In this document: piece by piece, positions 23,319 through 33,300 of the stretch
How the letters are laid out: the number at the start of each line of letters is the position of its first letter
Position numbering within the stretch: the first letter of the stretch is position 1
From: Methylomonas sp. AM2-LC
Lineage (GTDB): Bacteria > Pseudomonadota > Gammaproteobacteria > Methylococcales > Methylomonadaceae
Length of the DNA: 64,000 nt
Direction of reading: 5' to 3'
NCBI RefSeq assembly: GCF_039904985.1
Contig: NZ_CP157005.1
Location: 1,922,001-1,986,000 of the forward strand
Notes under the pieces: model-generated
Seen by the model: the letters and a program-made list of their open reading frames with translations, nothing else
What the model was told of the DNA's origin: nothing
Database searches by the model: none
Translations under genes and position numbers: made by a program

Positions 23319-23675
23319 ATGTGTAAATGCAATCCATCCGTTAGAACCCCATTTTGTGGTAATCGTGGTTGTGAATGGCCTAAGTCTGAAAATAAGGTGG
23401 TTCCTTTTATAAAACCTGAAACCGACCTGGTTTATTCTGAACAGACGGGCTTTGGATTGGCATTCTGCCTGCATTGTAAACATGAATGGCAGGCAGTAGC
23501 ACCCACGGGTACCACTAAACTTGAATGTCCTGCATGTTTAACTATGAAAGGCAAATACAAATTTGAGTTTCAACCGGAAACACGCAGGGTTTGTCAGTGT
23601 GAAAATGATTTGTTTCATCTAACACCTGAGGGGCATTTATGCCCTAATTGCGGTATTTATCAGAGGTATGAATGA
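23319..23675 (+). CDS. Cysteine-rich zinc-ribbon protein, 118 aa
   Basis: This protein contains a series of paired cysteines: CKC at the start, FCGNRGCEW, FCLHCKHEW, CPAC, CQC and CPNC. These would form two or more zinc ribbons. It follows the gp49-like gene, which also ends in a zinc knuckle, by 5 bp, and overlaps the next gene (ATGA). The spacing is like that of nucleic-acid-binding or structural ribbons. No named family is assigned. Confidence 0.6.
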   Translation: MCKCNPSVRTPFCGNRGCEWPKSENKVVPFIKPETDLVYSEQTGFGLAFCLHCKHEWQAVAPTGTTKLECPACLTMKGKYKFEFQPETRRVCQCENDLFHLTPEGHLCPNCGIYQRYE

Positions 23676-24130
23676 TTACGTCGCGCTTTCCGCAAGATAA
23701 TGATTTGGTTTATCTGGCTGAGCATCTGCGGCCAGGGGATATTGAGGAACTGGAAGCCGTGACGGCGCTTAAACCTTGTGAGGCGGTGATTGCGAGTGTG
23801 CAGGCGAGTGATCCGCAGTTTCTTAGGGCTTGGTTGGCGGATGGTGAGTTGTTGTGTATTGCGGGTTGTTCGCCGATTAATACTACACGGGCGGCACCGT
23901 GGTTGTTGGGTACCGATTTGTTGGATAAGCATTTGTTGCGCTTGACCAAGGAGGCGCGGGCCGGGGTGGATGCCATGCTGGCAGTGTATCCGGTGTTGAG
24001 TAATGTGATTGATGTGCGCCAGGTACGGGTAATGCGGTGGTTGAAGCTGTTGGGATTTGACATGCTATATAGTCAAGAAGCGCGGCCAGGGTTTAATGTG
24101 ATGCGGTTTGAGAGGGTGGCGCATGTGTGA
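23672..24130 (+). CDS. GNAT-fold internal virion protein (T7 gp13-like)
   Basis: This 152-residue protein resembles the T7 gp13/DUF2833 group, which has an acetyltransferase-like fold but mostly serves in virion assembly. Recognisable parts are DLVYLAEHLRPGDIEELEAV (residues 10-29), FLRAWLADGELLCIAGCSPI and the GTDLLDKHLLRLTKEAR to LGFDMLYSQEARPGFN span. The conserved acetyl-CoA loop is not obvious. It precedes the gp14-like, transglycosylase and giant ejection genes in T7 order. Confidence 0.75.
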   Translation: MITSRFPQDNDLVYLAEHLRPGDIEELEAVTALKPCEAVIASVQASDPQFLRAWLADGELLCIAGCSPINTTRAAPWLLGTDLLDKHLLRLTKEARAGVDAMLAVYPVLSNVIDVRQVRVMRWLKLLGFDMLYSQEARPGFNVMRFERVAHV

Positions 24131-24836
24131 TGGATTTTCGGAGGCGTTTTTAGCGGCGGCTTCTGTTGCCGGGACTGAGGGTGGTACGGCTGCGGCGGGT
24201 ATAGCTGCGGGTGAGGCGACGTCTGTGGGCTTGGCTTCTACAGCCACGGCATCGACTATGGGTAGTATTGGTGCGTATGCAGGTGCGGGTATTGGCAGTG
24301 TTGGTAGTATGCTGGGAACAGGTACCGCTTTGTCGTTAGCGTCATCTGGGTTATCGGGTTATAACCAGTATTTGCAATCTAACGCACAGCAGCAATCGGC
24401 TCTGTATCAATCGAAAGTAGAGGCGAATAACGCGCAGTTGGCGCTGGATAATCGTAGTAGCACTTTACAGGCTGGGCAGGCGGCGGCGATGCAGTCTGAA
24501 CAGCAGGCGGCACAGGTGTTGGGTGAGCAGCGTGCAGGCTTGGCGGGGAATGGGGTGATGGCGAATAGTGGGAGTGCGGTCGATTTATTGACGACGACGC
24601 ATTTTTTGAATAACGCGGATGTGAATACTATACAAGCCAATGCGGCCATGTCTGCGTGGGGTTATAGTCAGCAGGCACAAAATTATAGCGCGAATAGTGC
24701 ACTATCAAATTGGCAGGCGAAAAACAGTAGCCCTGGGTTGGCAGCGGCGATGACGGGAGGCTCCACGTTATTAACGAGTGGCAGCCGTTATGCCATGGGT
24801 AATGCCGGTAATTTAATGTTTACGAATCGCGGCTAA
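24123..24836 (+). CDS. Internal virion protein B (T7 gp14-like ejection protein)
   Basis: This protein is probably ejected into the outer membrane during infection. It is Ala/Gly/Ser-rich, with a hydrophobic N-terminal third (about 25-80) and then a long Gln/Ala-rich helical part (YLQSNAQQQSALYQSKVEAN, AAAMQSEQQAAQVLGEQRAG), which is the typical gp14-like composition. The start at 24123 overlaps the preceding gene by 8 bp. The stop overlaps the next start (TAATGG). Confidence 0.75.
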   Translation: MCDGFSEAFLAAASVAGTEGGTAAAGIAAGEATSVGLASTATASTMGSIGAYAGAGIGSVGSMLGTGTALSLASSGLSGYNQYLQSNAQQQSALYQSKVEANNAQLALDNRSSTLQAGQAAAMQSEQQAAQVLGEQRAGLAGNGVMANSGSAVDLLTTTHFLNNADVNTIQANAAMSAWGYSQQAQNYSANSALSNWQAKNSSPGLAAAMTGGSTLLTSGSRYAMGNAGNLMFTNRG

Positions 24837-25057
24837 TGGATTGGTTGCCGATTGACCAAGCACCGAAAGATGGTGCACATATTTTGTTATGGTTTGAGCG
24901 GCCATCACCGGCTAAGCAAGGCGTATGCCGGGTGGGGTTTTGGCGTGATGATGATGGGTTTGCTACGGGTGGCTGGATGGTGTTTACATCGGGCGGTTTG
25001 TTGGTGATGCCTAAGATACCTGTGTATTTTTGCCCTATTACGGTACCGAGTGGTTGA
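24836..25057 (+). CDS. DUF551-like small protein, 73 aa
   Basis: This short protein has the pattern WLPIDQAPKDGAHILLWFE (residues 3-21), then VGFWRDDDGFATGGWMVF and a final CPITVPSG. This matches the W-x-P-I-x-x-A-P-x-D-G opening and P-rich end of DUF551-type phage proteins, whose function is unknown. It overlaps the preceding stop. A terminator follows 48 bp later, so it closes this transcription unit. Confidence 0.7.
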   Translation: MDWLPIDQAPKDGAHILLWFERPSPAKQGVCRVGFWRDDDGFATGGWMVFTSGGLLVMPKIPVYFCPITVPSG

Positions 25058-25104
25058 CTTGCGTTTAACGCGTATTTTGTTTAAAAAAGTTTCGTTTAAA
25101 TTTT

Positions 25105-25130
25105 AGCCCGCGTTTGCGGGCTTTTTTTTT
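25105..25130 (+). terminator. Intrinsic terminator before the ejection genes
   Basis: The stem GCCCGC (25106-25111), loop GTTT, GCGGGC (25116-25121) is followed by nine Ts. It lies between the DUF551-like gene and the transglycosylase gene. Confidence 0.9.
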
Positions 25131-25143
25131 GTAAGGTGAATTT

Positions 25144-27345
25144 ATGAGTGTGGCCAGTTATCAACGTTCGACTGAATTGGGTGCGTTGCCGGAGGCGCGG
25201 CAGGAGATTAACGCCAGCCCGGAGCGGTTATTAAATCCGAATGCGGCGGTGGTGGCGGGTGGATTGAGCCAGATGGGTGAGGAGGCGAATAAGGTTTATT
25301 CGGATATTTATTCGGCACAGCAACAGCAATTCTTTAGAGATAAGGCGTTAGATGGGCGTAATCAGAGCCAGCAGTTTTTAAATAAGCTGCTTTATGATCC
25401 GAATAATGGCGTGTTGAGCAGGCAGGGTGCTTCGGCGTTTCAAGCGGATGCGAATGGCGTATCGCCATTGGATAGTGCGTTGAATACGTTTAAAGACCAT
25501 GCGCAATCGGTGGCGGATAGCCTGGGTAATGATGAGTCGAAACGCCAGTATTTGGAATGGGCGAATGAGCAGACGGCGCATACGTCCGGCTTAATATTGC
25601 AGCATATGGGCCAGCAGGCGCGGGTATATCAGCGTGGGGTGTATCAGGCGACGATTGATACCAACAAGCAGACCATGGCGGCGAATAATAATAATGTGAC
25701 GCTGTTGGAGCAGCAAGTGGGGGGTATTTATCAAGCGGCGGGTGACTTGGCCAAGTTGGAGGGTTTGCCACCGGAAGCCGGGATTGCTGCAGGTACGCAA
25801 CATGCTAGTGATGCGTTAAAGGGGGCGTTTGGGGTGGCTTTGGAACAAAAGAACCCGGCTGCAGCTAATGAGATTTTACGAAATTTTGGTAAGCATATGA
25901 CGCCGGATGATTGGCTGGCGGCTAGTCATGCGTTGAATAATTACAGTACTCAGAGTGCGGCACTTCAAGCAGCGAATCAGGCGATGGTTGCCGCTGCGCC
26001 TTATTTGCAAACGGGCGACCAGGCGCGTATTAATAATATTACGGTGGGCAGTGAATCGAGCGGTCAGCATTGGGATGATACCGGCGCACCCACTAAAAGC
26101 GCCGCCGGAGCGATTGGTATTGGGCAGATTATGCCGGATACCGCACCGGAAGCCGCTAAGGCGGCGGGGTTGCCGTGGTTGCCTGAGTTGTTTAATGCGC
26201 ACCGGAGCGGGGATGCCGCTAAAGATGACGCTGCGGTGAAGTATAACCGGGCGTTGTCGTCTGCGTATTTATCGACCCAGATGCAAAAATATGGAGATTT
26301 GCGTTTGGGGTGGGCCGCTTATAACGCCGGGCCGGGTAAGGTTGATGCGGCGATTGATCAGGCACGGGAGCAGGGTGGTAGCCCTTTGCAGTATTTGCCC
26401 AAGGAAACCCAAGACTATGTGCAGAAAAATATGACCGCGTACTCTACGGGTGGTGGTCAGTTTGCGCGGCCCACGGAAGAACAGGTTGTGAATGATGCGA
26501 CGAATTTGTTTTTAAAATCGCAGGGCGGCAATGCTGATCCGCAAGCATTGCGGTTGGTGCGTGAGCAAGCGTCTAGCAATTTCAGGCTGCATGATCAGGC
26601 GATTAAACAGCAGGAGTCTGATGGTTTATCGGCGGCACAGCGCTGGATTGAGCAGAATCCTGGGCAGTTGGCGCAGATGCCGCCGAGTATCCGCTCTGCG
26701 GTTCCAGCAGGGCATTATGACGCTATGATTCAGTATGATCATCGAGTGGCGAATGGTTCGGAGCCGCCGGATAACTGGCCGTTGTGGTCTGAGTTGATGA
26801 ATAATCGGACAAAGTTACAACAGACCGATTTACTGTCTTTGCGTTATCAGTTGAGTAACAATCAGTTTGAGCAGTTGACGGAGCGGAAGACTACGCAGAA
26901 ACAGCCGGAGGCGATGACGCGTTTGCAAAGTAATGATGCGATTTTTAATGATTATGCACATCAAGCGGGTTTGGAAACGGGGGCGCGGTTTGATAATAAG
27001 GGCGTCTTACAAAATAAAGAGGTCGTAGATAAGGTCGCCACTTTGCAATCGAAATTTATTACTGCGGTTAGACACCAGGAGGATATACAGAAAAAGCCTT
27101 TGACTGAGGACCAGGTGCGGAAAGTGGCTGCGGGGGTGTTTACGCCGGTTAAGGTGGTGACGCCTGGGCGTATCTACGGCACTAATGAAACCGATACTAT
27201 TGCGGGTTTATTAAAAGGTACTGAGAACTTAGCGGTACCCGCTGAGGACAGAGCGGCGATTGTGGATAAGTTTGCTCAGAAAGTGGGCAGAGCGCCGAAT
27301 GAGGTTGAGATTAATGCGTTGTATCGTAAACATTTAGGACTGTAA
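25144..27345 (+). CDS. Ejection protein with lytic transglycosylase domain
   Basis: This 733-residue virion protein, the counterpart of T7 internal core proteins, would open peptidoglycan locally during DNA entry. A soluble lytic transglycosylase (SLT) domain lies at about 295-430. The catalytic Glu304 is in GSESSGQHW, followed by AAGAIGIGQIMPDTAPEAAK and LGWAAYNAGPGKVDAAI. The flanking regions are long, Gln/Ala-rich helices. It starts 13 bp after a terminator with AAGGTGA as ribosome binding site. The giant ejection gene follows 2 bp after its stop. No other peptidoglycan-cutting enzyme is seen in the window. Confidence 0.88.
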   Translation: MSVASYQRSTELGALPEARQEINASPERLLNPNAAVVAGGLSQMGEEANKVYSDIYSAQQQQFFRDKALDGRNQSQQFLNKLLYDPNNGVLSRQGASAFQADANGVSPLDSALNTFKDHAQSVADSLGNDESKRQYLEWANEQTAHTSGLILQHMGQQARVYQRGVYQATIDTNKQTMAANNNNVTLLEQQVGGIYQAAGDLAKLEGLPPEAGIAAGTQHASDALKGAFGVALEQKNPAAANEILRNFGKHMTPDDWLAASHALNNYSTQSAALQAANQAMVAAAPYLQTGDQARINNITVGSESSGQHWDDTGAPTKSAAGAIGIGQIMPDTAPEAAKAAGLPWLPELFNAHRSGDAAKDDAAVKYNRALSSAYLSTQMQKYGDLRLGWAAYNAGPGKVDAAIDQAREQGGSPLQYLPKETQDYVQKNMTAYSTGGGQFARPTEEQVVNDATNLFLKSQGGNADPQALRLVREQASSNFRLHDQAIKQQESDGLSAAQRWIEQNPGQLAQMPPSIRSAVPAGHYDAMIQYDHRVANGSEPPDNWPLWSELMNNRTKLQQTDLLSLRYQLSNNQFEQLTERKTTQKQPEAMTRLQSNDAIFNDYAHQAGLETGARFDNKGVLQNKEVVDKVATLQSKFITAVRHQEDIQKKPLTEDQVRKVAAGVFTPVKVVTPGRIYGTNETDTIAGLLKGTENLAVPAEDRAAIVDKFAQKVGRAPNEVEINALYRKHLGL

Positions 27346-27347
27346 AC

Positions 27348-30300
27348 ATGGCTGATAATTATGATGAGTTGATTGATCAGTATACGGCTGATGCGGCGCA
27401 GGGTTTGCGGCAAAATGTGTTTGCGGTGGCGGATAAAAATCCGGATCAGGAAGCGGCTTTGCAGTCTACGGCTAAGCAATATCAAGTGCCGGTGGATACG
27501 GTGCGGTTTAATCAGGCGGATTATGAGCGACTGAAAACGGTTGATAGTCTGGATTATGACAGTTTGGTGAGTCAGTTACCGGCGACTGGGGCTGTGTTGG
27601 GTGATCCTGAAAAAGCTGCGATATCGCATGATGATGTACATAATTTAGGCACATTGGAAAAGTTTTTGCAGTTTCCGACGAATGCGCGGCGGTCTATATC
27701 GTCGGGTATTTTTGCGGGTACCGAGGGTATTGCGGGTGTATTGCAAGCGGGTGCTGAGCAGGTACAGCAATTGCTGGAGCCGACGGCAGGTACGCTATTG
27801 CCTGTGAATATTGCTGAGCCTGTGGTCGCTATGTTTAAGAATATACGCGAGAGCCAAACGGCGTGGCGTAAACATTTGGAAGCGGGTGCGGGTGATATGG
27901 TGACAGCGCCTGATTCGCCGTTGCGGAATTTGGAGAGTGGTTATTATTCTGGTTTGCAATCTTTGAGTCAGAATGCGCTAGCGCTTCCTGCGGCTTTGGC
28001 TATAGATAGGCCTGATTTGGCTTTGTCAGGTATGGCGGCAATGACGGGCGGCCAGAGTTATGGCAAAGCGCGTGATGAGGGTTTATCGCCCAATCGCGCG
28101 GTGTTGTATGGCGCGGGTGATGCGGCGATTGAATATGCGACGGAAAAGTTTGGCGTTGATAATCTGTTTAAAAGTTTGAAAGCTGGATCGCCGATGCTGA
28201 AAACCATGGGCGATTTTTTGGCAAGGGAGATGCCAGGCGAACAAGCCGCCACCGCGCTGCAAGATATGAATGAGTGGTTGAATATTCATCCGGAAAAATC
28301 GTTTCAGGATTATTTGGATGCGCGGCCGGATGCAGCCATACAAACGGCGGTAGCGACGTTGGTGGGTGGTGGCGGTCAGGTGGCGATTATGAAAGGCCTT
28401 GATTCTGCTTTGAATGGTGCGGATCAGGCGCGTAACGGCATGGATGATCAACATTATATTGCGGCGTTGTCTGCGTTGGCGGCGGCTAATAAAGTACGTG
28501 GTCGGTCCATTTCGACGTTTCAGGATTTTGTTAAGGATGCCAGTAATGGTAGCAATGCGGAAAATGTGTATATTGATGCTAAGGTTTTGCATCAATCTGG
28601 GTTGGCTGATGATTTAAAACGGGTGTCGCCTGCTGTGGCTGATCAGTATGGGGAGGCGTTGGCCAGCGGTGGCGATGTTCGCATTCCGATGGATGAGTAT
28701 TTAACGCATGTAGCCGGTACCGAGATGGACCGCGGGCTGCTGGAGCATTTGCGCTTGAAGCCTGAGGAGATGAGCCATTATGAAGCCGACGCGTTTATGT
28801 CGTCGTTTGAGAGTGGTGATGTGGTGCGCTCTGAAATGGAAAAAGCTTTGCAGTGGCATGATCGGCAAACAGTTGAACGGACGGCTGTGCAGAATGTGCG
28901 TGCTAATATTTTGGCGGATTTACAGGCGATAGGGGTGCATCGGCCCAAGGTGAATGAGGCGTATGCGGATTTGATGAGTGCGTTTTTTGGCACGATGTCG
29001 CGGCGCTTGGGTGTGGATGCTGAGGCGTTGCATGCGAAGTATCCTCTTAGGGTTAGAGCAGAGGGTTTGGGTAAGGCGGGGTATTATCAGACTGAGCTTG
29101 AGAATAAGTCCAGTATGCCACGGCAGGCGGTTAGTTTTAATGAGGCGCGGGCTGCGGCTAAGGATTTTCAGGGTACTACTTTAACAGGTGGACATGGTTT
29201 TGAAGCGTCTGTTTCACGTAATAATCTGGATAAGATGTTAAGCGCGAAAGCGGTGAATAAATCCAGTTCTGCGAGTGATCATGCGTTGGCGGTGGCAAAT
29301 TTAGATAAGTTATTTGCTGAGGCTGTGCATGGTTGGAGTAAGGCGGATGATAATAAGCATCATAGTTTAAATGCTGTGCATCGTTTTTTTGCGCCGATGA
29401 TGACTAAAGATGGCATGCGTTTGGTTAAAATGACCGTTAAAGAATCGTCGCAGATTGATCAGGGACGTAAGATTTATACGGTTGAATCGTTGAAAGTGGA
29501 AAAGGAAGGCTCTGCAACCATGTTGGTTGAGTCACTTGCCAAGCACGATGGTCTTGAACGGATCTCAATCGGCAATGCAGAGCCTATTGACAATCTAGCA
29601 CAAGATATTCAGGATTACAATACTGTTTTTCATCAATCTACGTTGTATCAAAAGCGTAAAGGCGATATTTATACCCATGACTTATTCGGCAATGATTTAT
29701 CCCAAGGGCGAGGAGACGCTGGAGCCACCCCGGCTGCGCATGAATCGCTATACCGCGATGATACGCCACCGGGTACGTATGCGACGAAAACTAAAATGTC
29801 GGAAGAGGGATCGCGGGAGCTGGGTGCGGCTGCGGTAAATTCGCCTGCTGAGGCGGCGCAAGCGTTAGCGTATTTGGCGCGTGGGGCTGTTGAGCGGTTA
29901 GATGCGTTGGTAACGGATAAAGATGGTAAACCGTTGGCTGTGGTAGGTGCGTTTAAAGGTGCGATTGCGTCTGCAAGTGTTTACCCGGCAACGATTGTGA
30001 GTGAAGCGTTTAGGATTAAGGGTGCGGCGAATATTTGGTTTGCGCATAATCATCCCAGTGGTACCGCTGAGTTGTCGCGTGCCGATCGGGATATATATAA
30101 AAAGCTTTATAACATTTTTGATGGCAGCGCGATTGCGCCGCGAGGCATGTTAGCAATTGGTGGTGCGGAGGGTGCTGGGCGTAAATGGGTGTATACCGAT
30201 TATGTAAGCAATGATGAGTACGGTACTACTGGTACCGTGAATAAAACGGTTAAAACGCCTGTGATTGAGCGTGTGTTTGCGGACGAAAGTAAATTATCAG

Positions 30301-33300
30301 ATGCGTCTGTTAATGATTTTAAGAATGCGGTTGCCGCTGCTGATCAGGTGAGTGGTGGGCAATCGGGTATTATGTTGATGGATACGCAACATTATCCGGT
30401 GGCGTTTGTGCCTATGCATGGTAATGATAGTTCTGTTTTACGCGGTAATGGTGGTATGGATGCGCTGTTTAGGGCGTTATCGATGTCGAATGCGTCGAAT
30501 GCGATTGTGGTTAATCAGGGCGATATGCGGCCAATTGAGCAGCATAATTTGGCTAATTTTTTGCGCGGAGCAGATGTCTCTGTATTAGATGTGCTGGAAA
30601 AGCAGGGGCGTAAATTTATTTCGCATGCTGAAAGCGGCTTATTGACTAAGGGTACGCATTTTAACCAGGAAGGTGATAACCGAGGTGCTTTTACGCCACA
30701 TGATCATACGATTACGTTTTTGAAAAAAGCTGATGCGTCTACCTTTTTACATGAAAGCGGGCATTTTTATTTGGAGACGTTGGCCGATCTGGCTGCACAA
30801 GCGGATGCGCCTGTTGAGATTGTGGGCGATTTTGAACGCATATTAGAGTGGTTTGGTATTAATGGCGGGGTTGATGCGTGGCATGCGTTGCCGTTTGAGC
30901 AAAAGATACCTTATCACGAGCAGTTTGCGCGCGGGTTTGAGTCGTATTTGTTTGAGGGCAAAGCGCCGTCGTTAGAGTTGGCGGGGATATTTAATAAGTT
31001 TGCGGCGTGGCTTAAAAAGGTTTACGAACATTTTTCGGCGTTGAATGTGGAGTTGTCTGACGAGGTGCGTAGGGTGTTTGATCGGTTGTTGGCGAGTGAT
31101 GAGCAGATTGCTATTGCGCAGCGTAGCCAGTCTATGATGCCGATATTTAAGGATGCCGTGGAAGCGGGTATGACGCCTGATGAGTTTGCGGCGTATCAGG
31201 CGCGCGAGTTTGGGGCGACGGAAAGTGCGGATATGTTATTAGGCCGCCGGGCTGTGCAGGATTTGCAGTGGGTACAGAACGCGCGTTCTGGCATATTGAA
31301 GCGTATGCAGGCAGAGAACGAGGCCAAGCGAAAAGCGATTAGGCGTGAGGTACGCATGGAAGTGCTTGGTGAACCTGTATACCGTGCCTGGGCGTTTTTG
31401 ACCAATAAGTTAACACCGGGCGATAAAATTATCCCACCACGTCCACGTAAATCGAATCCTGATGTGCTTGATCCAGAATTGGATAGTTTGTTTACGGCCA
31501 TTGCAAAACTAGGCGGTTTGAACAGGGAAGAGCTGGAAAGCACTTGGGGATTCGATCCGGCACAAGCGCCAGCGAGTGGGGTATTTGGTAAGCCGGTAGT
31601 ACGTAAAGTGGGTGGTCTTACCATTGATCATATGTTAGAGGGTTTAGTACAGCATGGGTATATTGTGCCTGGCGAAAAGGGTGCTTTGCCTAACCAGCTT
31701 GAAGACTTGTTTGATAAGGAATTGCGATGGGATAAGCAGTACAGCAATCAGGCTGCGTTTAACGATATCTTTACTGATGAAGCAAGACCCGGCGAGCATG
31801 TGGTAAATCCAGCAGGATTGGGCGCGGGGCGCTTAGATTTGAATGCGTTGAAAAATATGCAGTTGCCAGAGGCGATTGTGGCCAACCTTGAGGATGCGGG
31901 TATGACTGCTAAAGATGGGTTGCATCCTGATTTGGTGGCTGAGTTACCAGGTATTGATTTTGGCAGTGGTGATGAGTTGGTGCGGACGTTGGCAGCTGCC
32001 CCTACGCCACGTGAGGAAATTGAACGGCGCACCGATGAACGCATGTTGGAAACGTATGGTGATATTACCAGCCCTGCTGCGTTGGAGCAGGCGGCTAATT
32101 TGGCGATACATAATGAGGTGCGGGCGCGGTTTTTAAAATCGGAAGCGGATGCGCTGGCTAAAGCGTCTGGTAAAAAACGCATACAGGAACGTGCGGCCAG
32201 GGAGTTTGCGCGGCAGATTATTGCGCGGCAACGGGTGCGGGATTTACAGCCTGGTCAGTATACAGCAGCGGAGCGACGCGCTGGCCAAGCCGTGGTTAAG
32301 GCGTTGCGTAAGGGGGATATGGCGACGGCGGCAGCTGAGCAGCGTAATCAGATTTATAATTTTTATGCGGGCAAGGAATGCTTAGATGCGCTTGATGAGA
32401 TTGAGAAGATGATTCGGTATTTTGCTAAGTTCGATTCCCGATCGATACGGAGTTTGGTGGCGGCGGATTATACGGATCAGATTGTGGAGTTGTTGGAGCG
32501 GGTTGAGTTGCGGCCGGTGAGTCAGCGGACGCGTGGACGGCGGGCGAGTTTGCAGAAGTTTGTGGAAGAGCAAAAGGCGATTGGTAAGGAGCCGGATATT
32601 CCTGATTTTTGGTTGGATGCGGCGAATAGGATTAATTATAAGGATCTGAGGGTTGATGAGTTGCGGGGGCTTAAGGATACGATTGAGCAAATTGAGCATC
32701 TTGGGCGCATGAAGAATAAGTTGCTTAAGAGTCAGAAGGCGAGGAATGTGCAGGAGGCGCAAGCGGAGATTGTGGCGTCGGTTGAAAAATATGCTGGTGA
32801 CAGGGTATCGAATACACGAACGGCAACGGATAAAGCGGGGCGGCTACGTGAGTTGACCCGGTCATTTTTGGCTGCGCATTTTAAAATGCCGACGGCGGCA
32901 CGTATTCTGGATGGTGATACGGACGCGGGGGCTATGTGGGAGTATATCGTTAGGCCGTTGAATATTGCTAGCGATTGGAAAACGGGCATGATTGCGGATT
33001 TGTCGAAAAAGGTGGATGCGTTAATGTCGCCGGTTTATGCGTTAGGGCGTATGCAGGAAGTAATGTATTTTCCGGAGTTGCCAAAAATTCAGCAAGATGA
33101 TGAGCGTGTGAGCGGTTTATTTAAAGGTTGGGGTAAATCTAAACCGATTGGGCGAGGCTTGAACAGAATTGAACGGATGGCTGTAGCGTTTAATAGCGGT
33201 AATCAGAGTAATATGCAGCGGCTAATGGCGGGTGAAAAATGGAATTATCAGCAGGTGCAGAAAATACGCGAGAGTTTGACGCTGGCGGAATGGCAGGCAG

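Noticed and set aside
25054..25090. Promoter TTGACT with a downstream T-rich box before the ejection genes
   Set aside because: No acceptable -10 at 16-18 bp, and it would lie before a strong terminator.
28083..28595. Minus-strand open frame of 170 codons inside the giant ejection gene
   Set aside because: It is a shadow frame caused by codon bias of the 2,497-aa gene; there is no start signal or recognisable protein.
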